From: Alsobacter ponti
GTDB taxonomy: Bacteria; Pseudomonadota; Alphaproteobacteria; Rhizobiales; Beijerinckiaceae
Length of the DNA: 34,609 bases
Reading direction: 5' to 3'
Assembly: GCF_024294805.1 (NCBI RefSeq)
Contig: NZ_JANCLU010000032.1
Span: 1 to 34,609 of the forward strand
Below, piece after piece: positions 18,014 to 26,277 of the stretch. How positions within the stretch are numbered: the stretch's first letter is position 1; each line of letters starts with the position of its first letter. Below the pieces are notes generated by a model. The model ran no database searches. It saw only the letters and a list, made by a program, of their open reading frames with translations, and was not told the DNA's origin. The position numbers and the translations under genes were made by a program.

Positions 18014-18112
18014 GAAAGTGGCGCGTCGCGTCCGTGGGGGGTTGCAAGAGCGTCCCGGACCCGCTAATTGAGCCGCCATGCACGACGCGCCGCGAGGCCA
18101 ACGCCGTGCCCC

Positions 18113-18189
18113 GCGCCCGTAGCTCAGCTGGATAGAGCATCAGACTACGAATCTGAGGGTCGGACGTTCGAATCGTTCCGGGCGCGCCA
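18113..18189 (+). tRNA. tRNA-Arg (anticodon ACG)
   Basis: A complete 77-nt cloverleaf. The 7-bp acceptor GCGCCCG pairs with CGGGCGC, discriminator G, and CCA is encoded. The D arm reads TAGCTCAGCTGGATAGAGC, the anticodon stem is TCAGA/TCTGA around loop CTACGAA (anticodon ACG), and the T arm is GGACG-TTCGAAT-CGTTC. With A34 edited to inosine it reads CGU, CGC and CGA. It sits directly before the catabolic operon. Confidence 0.97.
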
Positions 18190-18217
18190 TTTTTCTCAAA
18201 CACTTGGGTCGACAGGT

Positions 18218-18235
18218 CACGCCGTCATCGGCGTG
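18218..18235 (+). terminator. hairpin downstream of tRNA-Arg
   Basis: CACGCCG-TCAT-CGGCGTG forms a perfect 7-bp stem with a 4-nt loop, 29 nt beyond the tRNA 3' end. No T tract follows, though ATTTTTCTC comes directly after the tRNA. It may help end or process the tRNA transcript; the evidence is weak. Confidence 0.3.
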
Positions 18236-18409
18236 CGCACGGCAGCGTCTTGGAGCTGTCCGGCGGAGGACCGCTGGCTCGCGCGTCGCTCGTTCCGCGT
18301 GCCTTCCCATCGGCTCCGCCTCGCCGCAGGGGGTCGCCGCTCAGCTCCCGCGCTATCCACAGCCGCCTCAAAACCTGCAACCAGGAGTAGACGCCGCTCT
18401 CGGACCGGC

Positions 18410-18425
18410 ATAGGATATATCCTAT
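18410..18425. promoter_or_regulatory. 16-bp perfect palindrome, probable operator of the ABC/catabolic operon
   Basis: ATAGGATATATCCTAT is its own reverse complement and lies 34 bp before the GTG of the binding-protein gene, in an AT-rich patch (18410-18440) that stands out from the GC-rich surroundings. TATAAA at its right edge could be part of a -10 element, but I see no good -35. The GntR/FCD protein coded inside the operon is the natural candidate to bind here; this is inference. Confidence 0.6.
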
Positions 18426-18459
18426 AAAAATAAAAAATATGAACAGGGAGGCTCGTCCA

Positions 18460-19326
18460 GTGAAAGCCATATCGCGGCGTGGAATACTCCTGACTGCTGC
18501 GACGCTCCCGGCCCTCTCGGCCGGGAGCGGACTCGTCTTCGCGCAAGGCGCGGCTTCGGTGTCCCTCGACCAGCTGCGCAAGGCGGGGGTCGTCAAGGTC
18601 GGCATCGCCAACCAGCCGCCCTATAGCGGCATGAACCCCGACGGCAGCCTGTCGGGCTTCGTTCCCACCCTTCTCCAGGCGGTCTTTTCGAAGCTCGGCG
18701 TGCCGAAGGTCGAGGGGCTCGTCGCCACCTATGGCGAGCTCGTGCCGGGGTTGCAGGCCGGCCGCTGGCAGATGATCGGCGCGTCCTTCCGCCTCAGCAA
18801 GGAGCGTTGCGCGCAGGTGCTGTTCACCGATCCCGTGACGTTCGACGGCGGCGCGTTCGCCTATGTCCCGAAGGACCTTTCGTCGCCGCCCAAATCGCTC
18901 GCCGAGCTCGGCAAGTCCGGCGCGAAGTCCGGCATGCTCCAGGGCAGCTACCTGTTGAAGCTCGGCGAGGACAAGGGCATCGATCGCGGCTCCATCTCGC
19001 AGTTCCCGAGCAACCCGGCGCTGATCGACGCCCTCCTCGCCAAGCGCGTGCCTGTAGCCGTGTCGACCTTCGCGTCGCTGCGCGAATTGCAAAAGCAACG
19101 CGGCGGCGCGTTCGAGATCGTCTACCCGGTCCCCGACGATCCGCCGGTCGGCTCGGGCCCCGCCTTCCGCCGCGAGGACACCGAGTTGCACGCGGCGTTC
19201 CAGAAGGAGCTGCGGGCGATGCGGGCCTCCGGCGAGCTGGCGCGCATGGCGGGGCAGTTCGGCTTCGAGACCCCCGCCGACCTCATGAACCTGTCCGGCG
19301 AGGAGGCCTGCGCGCGCGTCTCCTGA
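18460..19326 (+). CDS. amino-acid-type ABC transporter substrate-binding protein, probable Tat substrate
   Basis: A 288-residue family 3 (polar amino acid) periplasmic binding protein. After the start, KAISRRGILLTAATLPALSA looks like a twin-arginine signal (SRRGILL), with cleavage near VFAQG. The mature part carries VVKVGIANQPPYSGMNPDG and SGFVPTLLQAVFSKLG, typical of SBP_bac_3. I chose the GTG at 18460 because GGGAGG stands 8 nt upstream; the ATG 21 nt earlier has none. It begins an operon with its permeases and ATPase. Homologues are sometimes labelled ectoine or polar amino acid binding; the ligand is not deducible. Confidence 0.86.
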   Translation: MKAISRRGILLTAATLPALSAGSGLVFAQGAASVSLDQLRKAGVVKVGIANQPPYSGMNPDGSLSGFVPTLLQAVFSKLGVPKVEGLVATYGELVPGLQAGRWQMIGASFRLSKERCAQVLFTDPVTFDGGAFAYVPKDLSSPPKSLAELGKSGAKSGMLQGSYLLKLGEDKGIDRGSISQFPSNPALIDALLAKRVPVAVSTFASLRELQKQRGGAFEIVYPVPDDPPVGSGPAFRREDTELHAAFQKELRAMRASGELARMAGQFGFETPADLMNLSGEEACARVS

Positions 19327-19361
19327 CGGGCGGGCGGCGGCGCGAGCGGAGCGACGGGCGG

Positions 19362-20087
19362 ATGGCGGGCGAATCCACGTTTGTCTACCTGCCCTACCTG
19401 ATGGGCGGGGTCGTCACCACGCTGCAGATCACCGCTCTCGCCATGCTGCTCGCGCTGCCGGTGTCCTTCCTGCTGGCGCTGGGCCGGATGTCGTCCTTCG
19501 CGCCGGCGCGGTGGGGCGCGGGCTTCGTCATCGAGCTGTTTCGCGGCACGTCGGCCGTGGTGCAGCTGTTCTGGGCCTTCTACGTGCTGCCGTTCTTCGG
19601 CGTCGAACTGTCGCCGCTGGCGGCCGGCGTGCTGGTGCTGGGGCTCAACGAGGGAAGCTATTTCTCCGAGGTGGTGCGCGCCAGCCTGAAGTCGATCGTC
19701 GCCGGCCAGCGCGAGGCGGCCGTGGCGCTGCACCTGCCCCGCTTCTACACATTCCGCCGCATCGTGCTGCCGCAGGCGCTGCCGATCATGGTGCCGCCGT
19801 TCGGCAACGCGGCGGTGCTGATGCTGAAGTTCACCGCCCTCACCTCGCTCGTCACCATCCAGGAGCTGTCGTTCCGCGCCGGGCTGCTGCGCTCGAACCT
19901 CGGCGTGTCGAGCGACATCTACGGCGTGGTGCTGGCGATCTATTTCGCGCTGGCCGTCGGCATGGCGTCGCTGGTCTGGCTGGCGGAACGCGCCGTCAAT
20001 CGATGGGCGGGACGGGAGGTGATCCCCTGGCGCGAGCTGACCTCGCGGCGCGCCTCGCCGGCGCCGAAATGGGCGTTCCGGCGATGA
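19362..20087 (+). CDS. amino-acid-type ABC transporter permease (HisM/EhuC-like)
   Basis: A 241-residue inner-membrane permease with about five helices. It has the family sequence GGVVTTLQITALAMLLALPV, then ELFRGTSAVVQLFWAFYVLP, and the EAA loop REAAVALHLPRFYTFRRIVLPQA that contacts the ATPase. The ATG gives MAGESTFVYLPYLMGG; the gap from the binding-protein gene is 35 bp. Its end overlaps the second permease start (ATGA), so the two subunits are probably translated in step to form a heterodimer. Confidence 0.92.
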   Translation: MAGESTFVYLPYLMGGVVTTLQITALAMLLALPVSFLLALGRMSSFAPARWGAGFVIELFRGTSAVVQLFWAFYVLPFFGVELSPLAAGVLVLGLNEGSYFSEVVRASLKSIVAGQREAAVALHLPRFYTFRRIVLPQALPIMVPPFGNAAVLMLKFTALTSLVTIQELSFRAGLLRSNLGVSSDIYGVVLAIYFALAVGMASLVWLAERAVNRWAGREVIPWRELTSRRASPAPKWAFRR

Positions 20088-20746
20088 GGGGCGCGCTCTG
20101 GGACTGGGCCTATGCGTGGTCCGTGATGCCGGACCTGATGCGCGGCTTCGCGCTGACGGTGCAACTGACGCTGATCTCCGCGGCGCTGGCGCTGTCGCTC
20201 GGCTTCGTGTGGTCCGTCGTCCGGCTCGCCGGGGTTCCGCTACTGAGCCCGCTGGCGTGGTTCGCGGCGGAGTTCTTCCGGGGCACTCCGTTCCTCATCC
20301 AGCTCTACGTGGTGTTCTACGTGCTGCCGAACTACGGGATTGCGTTCTCGCCCGACGCGACGGGCGTCCTCGTGCTCGGCGTCTACGGCGCGGCGCGCAG
20401 CGTCGAGCTCTATCGCGCCGGGCTGGAGAGCCTGCCGCAGGGCCAGTGGGAGGCCTGCCTGGCGCTGAACCTGCCGCTCTCCTATGTGTGGCGGCGCGCC
20501 GTCATCCCGCAGGTCGCGCCGGTCGTGCTGCCGATGCTGGGCAACCTCGTCATCGTCATGTTCAAGGACAGCGCCGTGCTGTCCACCATCACCGTGCTCG
20601 AGCTGGTGTCGCGGGCGCGCGACGCCGGGCTGGCGTCGTTTCGCTTCCTCGAGCCGCTGACGCTGGCCGGACTGCTCTACTGGGCGGTGAGCTACGCCGC
20701 CGCGCGCGGCGTCCGCAGACTGGAGGCGCGCGGTGGGCATCGTTGA
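20084..20746 (+). CDS. amino-acid-type ABC transporter permease (HisQ/EhuD-like)
   Basis: A 220-residue permease, partner of the preceding one. MRGFALTVQLTLISAALALSLG opens the BPD_transp_1 domain. EFFRGTPFLIQLYVVFYVLPNYG is the family's conserved segment, and GQWEACLALNLPLSYVWRRAVIPQ is the EAA loop. The start ATG overlaps the previous stop codon, and its own 3' end overlaps the ATPase gene by 14 bp. The compact overlaps indicate one polycistronic mRNA. Confidence 0.92.
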   Translation: MRGALWDWAYAWSVMPDLMRGFALTVQLTLISAALALSLGFVWSVVRLAGVPLLSPLAWFAAEFFRGTPFLIQLYVVFYVLPNYGIAFSPDATGVLVLGVYGAARSVELYRAGLESLPQGQWEACLALNLPLSYVWRRAVIPQVAPVVLPMLGNLVIVMFKDSAVLSTITVLELVSRARDAGLASFRFLEPLTLAGLLYWAVSYAAARGVRRLEARGGHR

Positions 20747-21551
20747 CCGCTCCGAGCCCATGAAGGCGACAGCGAGCCAGGGGCGGCCCATCGTGCGGAT
20801 GCGCGGCGTCCGCAAGGCGTTCGGGCCGCGCGTCATCCTGGAAGGATTGGACCTCGACGTCGGGGCCGGCGAGAAGGTGGCGCTGATCGGGCCGAGCGGC
20901 TCGGGCAAGACGACCATCCTGCGCCTGCTGATCGGGCTCACCGAGCCCGACGCCGGCACCATCGAGATCGACGGCCAGTATCTCTGGCACAGCTCGCGCG
21001 GCGGCACACTGGAGCGCGCCGACGAGGCGCACGCGCGGCAGGTGCGCCGCTGCGTCGGCATGGTGTTCCAGCAGTTCAACCTGTTCCCGCACATGACCGC
21101 GCTGCAGAACGTCCACGAGCCGATGGAGCAGGTGCTGCGGCTCAAGCGCCCCGAGGCGAAGGAGCGCGCCCGCGCCCTGCTCGCCCGGGTCGGGCTCGGC
21201 GAGCACGTCGACAAGCGGCCGTCGCAACTCTCCGGCGGCCAGCAGCAGCGCGTCGCCATCGCCCGCTCGCTTGGGCTGCAGCCCAAGCTGATGCTGTTCG
21301 ACGAAGTGACGTCGGCGCTCGATCCCGAGCTGGTGGGCGAGGTGCTCGGCGTGCTGCGCGAGCTCGCCCACGAAACCGACATGACCATGCTGATCGTCAC
21401 GCACGAGATCCGCTTCGCGGCGGACATCGCCGACCGCGTGCTGGTCTTCGACGCCGGGCGCGTCGTCGAGGACGGGTCTCCCGAGATCGTCCTGAAGGAC
21501 CCCTCCCATCCGCGCACGCGCCAATTCCTGCGCGCCATCCTGGAGCGATGA
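20733..21551 (+). CDS. amino-acid-type ABC transporter ATP-binding protein (GlnQ/EhuA-like)
   Basis: A 272-residue ATPase that powers the importer. Walker A is GPSGSGKT (53-60), the Q loop GMVFQQFNLFPHMT, the signature LSGGQQQRVAIARSL, Walker B LMLFDEVTSALDPE and the H loop VTHE. An insert of about 15 residues (QYLWHSSRGGTLERADEAHA) precedes the Q loop, as seen in EhuA-like ATPases. GTG 20733 has GGAGG 6 nt upstream and was preferred to ATG 20760. Its stop overlaps the start of the regulator gene. Confidence 0.95.
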   Translation: MGIVDRSEPMKATASQGRPIVRMRGVRKAFGPRVILEGLDLDVGAGEKVALIGPSGSGKTTILRLLIGLTEPDAGTIEIDGQYLWHSSRGGTLERADEAHARQVRRCVGMVFQQFNLFPHMTALQNVHEPMEQVLRLKRPEAKERARALLARVGLGEHVDKRPSQLSGGQQQRVAIARSLGLQPKLMLFDEVTSALDPELVGEVLGVLRELAHETDMTMLIVTHEIRFAADIADRVLVFDAGRVVEDGSPEIVLKDPSHPRTRQFLRAILER

Positions 21552-22270
21552 GCATGGCGAGACCGCGCACCCTCCCCCCGCGCGAACCGGCCGCCGCCAG
21601 CACCGGCGAGCTGGTCCCGATGGACCGCGCCTCGCTCACCAAGCGCGCCACGGACATGATCCGCCAGGCCATCGTCAGCGGCACGCTGCCGCCCGGCCAG
21701 CCGATCAGCCTGCGCGAGCTGGCCGGCATCCTCGGCGTCAGCGCCACGCCGGTGCGCGAGGCGCTGTTCCAGCTGAGCGCCATCGGGCTGGTCGAGTTCC
21801 TGCCCGGCCAGGTCCGGATCGTGGCCCCGACGGCGACCGCTTTCCGCGACGCCTTCGAGCTGCGCGAGGCGCTGGAGGGCATGGCGGCGCGGCTGGCGGC
21901 CGAGCGCCGGACCGCGCGGGAAGCCGCCGAGATCCGGTCGCTCGCCCTGCTGAGCCGCGACGCCGCGAAGGCGGACGACGTGGAGCTGTTCCGCCAGCAC
22001 GACGTGCGTTTCCACCACGCCATCGCCGCCGCCGCGCATTCGGCGCAGGTGCAGCGCTACCTCGCCAACGCGCTCGACCTCGCCCTCACGCTGCGCAATT
22101 TGCGCACCGTCGGCAAGCGCTTCAACCCGTCGTCCGTGTCGCTGCACCTCGCCATCGCGGAAGCCATCGCCCGGCAGGACGGAGCCGAGGCCGAGGCGAT
22201 GGCGCGCGAGCACGTCCGGCAGGTCTACCGGGGCGTCGTCGCGACGGCGCAGTCCGGCGCCGAATCCTGA
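21548..22270 (+). CDS. GntR family transcriptional regulator, FCD (FadR-type) subgroup
   Basis: A 240-residue regulator. The winged helix-turn-helix spans about 30-95 (ATDMIRQAIVSGTLPPGQPI, LRELAGILGVSATPVREALF). The all-helical FCD effector domain (about 105-230) keeps probable metal or ligand residues: Asp and His in RQHDVRFHHAI, and His in LHLAIAEAI and REHVRQVY. It overlaps the ATPase stop (ATGA); ATG 21554 is an equally plausible start with GGAG 8 nt upstream. Being inside the operon, it probably senses the imported compound or a breakdown product and represses from the palindrome at 18410. Confidence 0.9.
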   Translation: MSMARPRTLPPREPAAASTGELVPMDRASLTKRATDMIRQAIVSGTLPPGQPISLRELAGILGVSATPVREALFQLSAIGLVEFLPGQVRIVAPTATAFRDAFELREALEGMAARLAAERRTAREAAEIRSLALLSRDAAKADDVELFRQHDVRFHHAIAAAAHSAQVQRYLANALDLALTLRNLRTVGKRFNPSSVSLHLAIAEAIARQDGAEAEAMAREHVRQVYRGVVATAQSGAES

Positions 22271-22281
22271 GGAGTTCCCCC

Positions 22282-23427
22282 ATGCCAGCCTTCAGCGCCG
22301 AGGAATACGAGCGCCGCGTCGAGAACGTCCGCGCCGCACTGCGCGAGCGCGGCTGCGACGCCGCGGTGATCACCCAGCCGGAGAACATCTGCTATCTCTC
22401 CGGCTTCTGGACGCCCGGCTACCACGTGTTCCAGGCGCTCGTCGTCCCGGCCCGCAAGCCACCGTTTCTCGTGGTGCGCAACATCGAGGTCGACAACGTC
22501 GCCGAGAAGTCCTGGATTGCCCGCCACCACGCCATCGACAATCTCGACCGGGCGCTCGACATCTTCGCCGAGGCCATGAAGGCGGAAGGCGTCGACAGCG
22601 GCACGATCGTCATGGAGGTCGACGGCGCGCGCCAGGCCATCACGCGGCTCGACTTGCTGTCCGAGCTTCTGCCCAACGTGACCTGGGCGCCGGACGCCAA
22701 CCTCGTCGACCCCTTCCGGGCCTGCAAGTCGGATGGCGAGATCGCCTATATCCGCGCCGCCGTGGCGATGGCCGAGGCCGCCCTGCTGGCCGGGGCTCGC
22801 AGCCTGCGGGACGCCCGGACGGACAGCGACGTAGCGGCGGCGGTGCATGGCGAGCTGGCGCGGGCGGGCAGCGAGTTCACCGGCTCGCCGCCCTACATCG
22901 TCGCCGGGGCGGCCTCGGCCCGCACCCACGCGCTGCACGCGCGCCGTCCCATCGGCGATCGCGACCACGTGTGGATGGAGGTCTCCGCCTCCGTGGAGCG
23001 CTACCACGGGGCGGTCAGCCGCATCGCCGGGCGCGACCTGACCGGCGAGGCGCGCCGCCATTTCGCCGCCTCCGCCGCCGCCGTGCAAGCCATGCTCGCC
23101 GCGATGCGGCCGGGCGTGACGGCGGGCGAGGTCGACGCGGCCGGGCGCGCGGCCGTCGATCGTCTCGGCCTCTCGCACCTCTGGCGCAACCGCGCCGCCT
23201 ACAGCCTCGGCCTGTCGTTCCCGCCCGGCCTCGGCGAGGGGCACATTATAGACCTGAAGCCGAACGACCCTCGCGTCCTGCGGCCGGGCATGGTGTTCCA
23301 CCTGATCCCGATCCTGAAAGTGCCGGGGCTCGGGGCGGTGGGCTGCACCGAGACGGTGCGGGTGACGCCCGACGGCGCGGAGCGTCTCGGCGCGCTGCCG
23401 CTCGACGCCCTGGACGCGGAGGCCTGA
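22282..23427 (+). CDS. creatinase/DoeA-like M24 family hydrolase with most metal ligands missing
   Basis: A 381-residue pita-bread protein: a creatinase-type N domain (1-145, ending LVDPFRACKSDGEIAYIRAA) and an M24 domain (155-370). The C-terminal pattern YSLGLSFPPGLGEG, then PGMVFHLIPI and CTETVRVT, resembles creatinase and ectoine hydrolase (DoeA/EutD) rather than prolidases. At the five usual metal positions I see Glu233 for the first Asp, Ala244 near the second Asp, Tyr/Ser around 307 where the His is expected, Ile342 for the first Glu, and only Glu357 kept. It is probably a metal-independent C-N hydrolase on the imported compound. The gene starts 11 bp after the regulator gene; GAGGAG precedes the ATG. 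Confidence 0.82.
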   Translation: MPAFSAEEYERRVENVRAALRERGCDAAVITQPENICYLSGFWTPGYHVFQALVVPARKPPFLVVRNIEVDNVAEKSWIARHHAIDNLDRALDIFAEAMKAEGVDSGTIVMEVDGARQAITRLDLLSELLPNVTWAPDANLVDPFRACKSDGEIAYIRAAVAMAEAALLAGARSLRDARTDSDVAAAVHGELARAGSEFTGSPPYIVAGAASARTHALHARRPIGDRDHVWMEVSASVERYHGAVSRIAGRDLTGEARRHFAASAAAVQAMLAAMRPGVTAGEVDAAGRAAVDRLGLSHLWRNRAAYSLGLSFPPGLGEGHIIDLKPNDPRVLRPGMVFHLIPILKVPGLGAVGCTETVRVTPDGAERLGALPLDALDAEA

Positions 23428-23430
23428 GCC

Positions 23431-24648
23431 GTGACGCACGACGCCGATCTCTCACCGATGCTGCGGCGGCTGCGGGACTCCGCCACCATCGCCACGACCC
23501 GGCGGGCGCGTGAGCTGCGCGCCGCGGGGCGCGACGTGCTGGTCATCAGCGGCGGCGAGCCGGACTTCGACACGCCGGAGCACATCAAGGCGGCGGCCCA
23601 CTCCGCGCTGGACAAGGGCGACACCAAGTACACGCCTACCGAAGGCACCCCCGCCCTGCGCGCCGCCATCGCGGCGAAGCTCGCCCGCGATAACGGCCTC
23701 GCCGTCAAGCCCGAGAACGTCATCGTCGGCACCGGCGGCAAGCAGGTCATCTTCAACGCGCTGATGGCGACGCTCGGCGAGGGCGACGAGGCGGTCGTCC
23801 CGCGCCCCTGCTGGGTCTCCTACCCCGACATCGTCGAGCTGGCCGGAGCCCGCCCCGTCTACGTCGATTGCGGTCCCGACCAGGGGTTCAAGCTCACGGC
23901 GGCGCAGCTGCGCGACGCCATCGGGCCGAGGACGCGCTGGCTGATCCTGAATTCCCCCAACAACCCCACGGGTGCAGTCTACTCGGCCGCCGAGCTCCGC
24001 GCCCTCGCCGACGTGCTCCTCGAGCACCCGAACGTGATGGTGCTCACCGACGACATCTACGAGTACATCGTGTTCGACGACGCGAAGTTCGCCACCATCG
24101 CGCAGGTCGAACCGCGGCTCGCGGCGCGGACGCTGACCGTCAACGGCATGTCGAAGGGCTACTGCATGACGGGCTGGCGCATCGGCTACGGGGCCGGCCC
24201 CGAATGGCTGATCCGCGCCATGGCCAAGCTGCAGGGCCAGACCACCACGAGCTGCTGCTCGTTGAGCCAGGCGGCTGCGGTGGCGGCGCTGAACGGCCCG
24301 CACGATTTCGTCGCCCGCAACAACGCCGCCTACCAACGACGACGCGACCTCGTGGTCGAGGCGGTGAACGCCGTGCCGGGGCTCGCCTGCGCCACGCCGC
24401 AGGGCGCGTTCTACGTCTATGTCGACGCGTCGCGGCTGATCGGCGCACGCCGTCCCGACGGCGGCGTGCTGGGCGACGATATCGAGGTCGCCGCCTACAT
24501 GCTCGACGCGGCCGGGGTCGCCGTCGTGCCGGGGGCGGGCTTCGGCTACTCGCCGTGGTTCCGGCTCTGCTTCGCCTACGCCGACGACGTGTTGCGCGAC
24601 GCCTGCTCGCGGATCGCGCGGGCCGTCTCGGAGCTGCGCCTGCCATGA
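23431..24648 (+). CDS. class I/II PLP aminotransferase (aspartate aminotransferase-like)
   Basis: A 405-residue fold-type I aminotransferase. ISGGEPDFDTPEHIKAAA, LILNSPNNPTG (PLP ring Asn), LTDDIYEYIVFDDA (pyridine-N Asp), and Schiff-base Lys242 in NGMSKGYCMTGWRIGYG mark the AspC subgroup Ib. The carboxylate Arg is in PWFRLCFAY. It likely removes the amino group of an intermediate released by the preceding hydrolase; the amino donor or acceptor cannot be told from sequence. The GTG start at 23431 has GGAGG 8 nt upstream and lies 3 nt after the previous stop; ATG 23458 is an alternative. Confidence 0.9.
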   Translation: MTHDADLSPMLRRLRDSATIATTRRARELRAAGRDVLVISGGEPDFDTPEHIKAAAHSALDKGDTKYTPTEGTPALRAAIAAKLARDNGLAVKPENVIVGTGGKQVIFNALMATLGEGDEAVVPRPCWVSYPDIVELAGARPVYVDCGPDQGFKLTAAQLRDAIGPRTRWLILNSPNNPTGAVYSAAELRALADVLLEHPNVMVLTDDIYEYIVFDDAKFATIAQVEPRLAARTLTVNGMSKGYCMTGWRIGYGAGPEWLIRAMAKLQGQTTTSCCSLSQAAAVAALNGPHDFVARNNAAYQRRRDLVVEAVNAVPGLACATPQGAFYVYVDASRLIGARRPDGGVLGDDIEVAAYMLDAAGVAVVPGAGFGYSPWFRLCFAYADDVLRDACSRIARAVSELRLP

Positions 24649-26234
24649 CGGCGAAGACGGACGCGCTGATCGTCGGCGGCGGCCACAACGGCCTCGTCGC
24701 CGCCTTCTACCTCGCCCGCGCCGGGCTCTCGGTGCGCATCCTGGAGCGGCGCGAGAGCGTCGGCGGGCCGGCCTCCACCATCGAGTTCTTCCCGGGGTTT
24801 CGCGGCGCCATCACCAATTCCCCGGGCTCGTTCGAGCCGCGCATCGTCGCCGAGATGGAGCTGGAGCGGTTCGGGCTGGGCTGGGTGAAGCCCAACCCCT
24901 CGGTGCTCCACCCCTTCCCGGACGGGCGGTTCTTCGTGGGATGGCGCGACCAGGCGAAGGTCAGCGAGATGATCGCCCGCGACTTCTCGCGCCGTGATGC
25001 CGAAGCCTATCCGCTCGTCTTCGAGTTCTTCAACGACTTCGCGCGGCGGATCGGCGTCTCCCTGTTCGAGCCGCCGCCGTCCCTGCGCGAGCTGGTCAGC
25101 CGGCTGAAGACCCCGCGCGACGAGGCCGATTTCGCGACGATCTTCTTCGGCAGCATCCGCGACTTCCTGGAAGCGAGGATCGAGAGCGACGCGATCCGCA
25201 CGGCCATCGCCATGCTGGCCTCCGGCGGCGCGGTCGCGCCGTCGACGCCCGGGACACCGATGGCGCTCTTGCAGCGCCCACTGTCGATGTATTCCTCCGC
25301 CGCCGTCGGCGAACACGACCCGCGCAACCAGCCCCTGCGCGGCTCGACCGGCCTGCCGCGCGGCGGCATGGGCGCGATCACCGGGGCGATGCGGCGAGCC
25401 ATCGAGGCGTTGGGCGTGCGCGTCGAGACCGGCGCGCGAGTCGACCGCCTTCTCGTGTCGCCGGACGGGCGCGCCGAGGGCGCGGTGCTCGACAACGGCG
25501 CGGAGGTGCGCGCGTCGATCGTCCTCTCCAACCTCGACCCCCGCACCACGCTGCTCGGCATGGTCGACCGGCGGCATGTGCCGGACGAGACGCGCGAGCT
25601 GCTGGGCGGCCTGCGCCGCGGCGCCAGCGCCTTCAAGGTGGTGCTCGCCGTCGACGCGCCGCCGCTGTTCGCCGGCGCGCCGCCCGAGTATGCCGAGGCC
25701 TATTCGAGCTGCCAGATCCGGATCGCGCCCTCCACCGCCTATCTCGAGCAGTGCCACCAGGATTTCCTGGCACGCCGGCTGACCGCCTGTCCCCGCCTCC
25801 TCGGCCTGATCCCGACCTTCACGGACCCCAGCCTGGCGCCGCCCGGCAAGCACCTGCTGTCGTTCAACGCCTGGTTCTTCCCCTACGAGCTGGACGGGAT
25901 GGACTGGACGCGCGCCAAGGAGGAGCTGGGCCGGCGCATCCACGCCATCCTCTCCGACTACATGCCGAGCCTGCGCCAGTCGGTGATCGCCATGCGCTGC
26001 TACAGCCCGGTCGACCTGGAGACGGAGTTCGGCCTGATCGGCGGCAATTTCTCGCATCTCGACATGACGCCGCAGCACATGTTCGGCTTCCGGCCGATCC
26101 CCGGCATGAGCGATTACCGCACCCCGGTGCGCGGGCTCTATCTGTGCGGCTCGGGAACGTGGCCGGGCGGAACGGTGACCGGCGTCCCCGGCTACAACGC
26201 CGCGCACGCGGCGCTGCGCGACCTGTCCCGGTGA
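24645..26234 (+). CDS. phytoene dehydrogenase-like FAD-dependent oxidoreductase
   Basis: A 529-residue flavoprotein of the amine oxidase/phytoene desaturase superfamily, PYROXD2-like. The Rossmann motif is IVGGGHNGLVAAFYLARAGL, with the acidic ILERRESVGGPAST after it; the C-terminal FAD contact is GLYLCGSGTWPGGTVTGVPG. There are no carotenoid genes nearby, so a desaturase role in pigments is unlikely. In this operon, oxidation of an amino-acid-derived C-N or C-C bond is more plausible. The ATG overlaps the aminotransferase stop (ATGA). No signal peptide or membrane helix is seen. Confidence 0.86.
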   Translation: MTAKTDALIVGGGHNGLVAAFYLARAGLSVRILERRESVGGPASTIEFFPGFRGAITNSPGSFEPRIVAEMELERFGLGWVKPNPSVLHPFPDGRFFVGWRDQAKVSEMIARDFSRRDAEAYPLVFEFFNDFARRIGVSLFEPPPSLRELVSRLKTPRDEADFATIFFGSIRDFLEARIESDAIRTAIAMLASGGAVAPSTPGTPMALLQRPLSMYSSAAVGEHDPRNQPLRGSTGLPRGGMGAITGAMRRAIEALGVRVETGARVDRLLVSPDGRAEGAVLDNGAEVRASIVLSNLDPRTTLLGMVDRRHVPDETRELLGGLRRGASAFKVVLAVDAPPLFAGAPPEYAEAYSSCQIRIAPSTAYLEQCHQDFLARRLTACPRLLGLIPTFTDPSLAPPGKHLLSFNAWFFPYELDGMDWTRAKEELGRRIHAILSDYMPSLRQSVIAMRCYSPVDLETEFGLIGGNFSHLDMTPQHMFGFRPIPGMSDYRTPVRGLYLCGSGTWPGGTVTGVPGYNAAHAALRDLSR

Positions 26235-26277
26235 CCGGGAACGTCGCGACGACGAAACGACAGGGAGGATGAGGGCG

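Noticed and set aside
15124-18135. Open frames of about 1000 residues on both strands over the flavoprotein and histidine kinase genes
   Set aside because: Both are shadows in a GC-rich region; the two plus-strand genes carry complete motif sets and ribosome binding sites.
18460-21551. Naming the importer as the ectoine system EhuBCDA
   Set aside because: The domain order and insert in the ATPase fit, but family 3 binding proteins have many ligands and the other ectoine genes are missing, so no symbol was given.
24645-26234. Carotenoid biosynthesis from the phytoene-dehydrogenase-like gene
   Set aside because: No crtB, crtE or other pigment gene is present; the superfamily is broad and the operon context is amino-acid-like catabolism.
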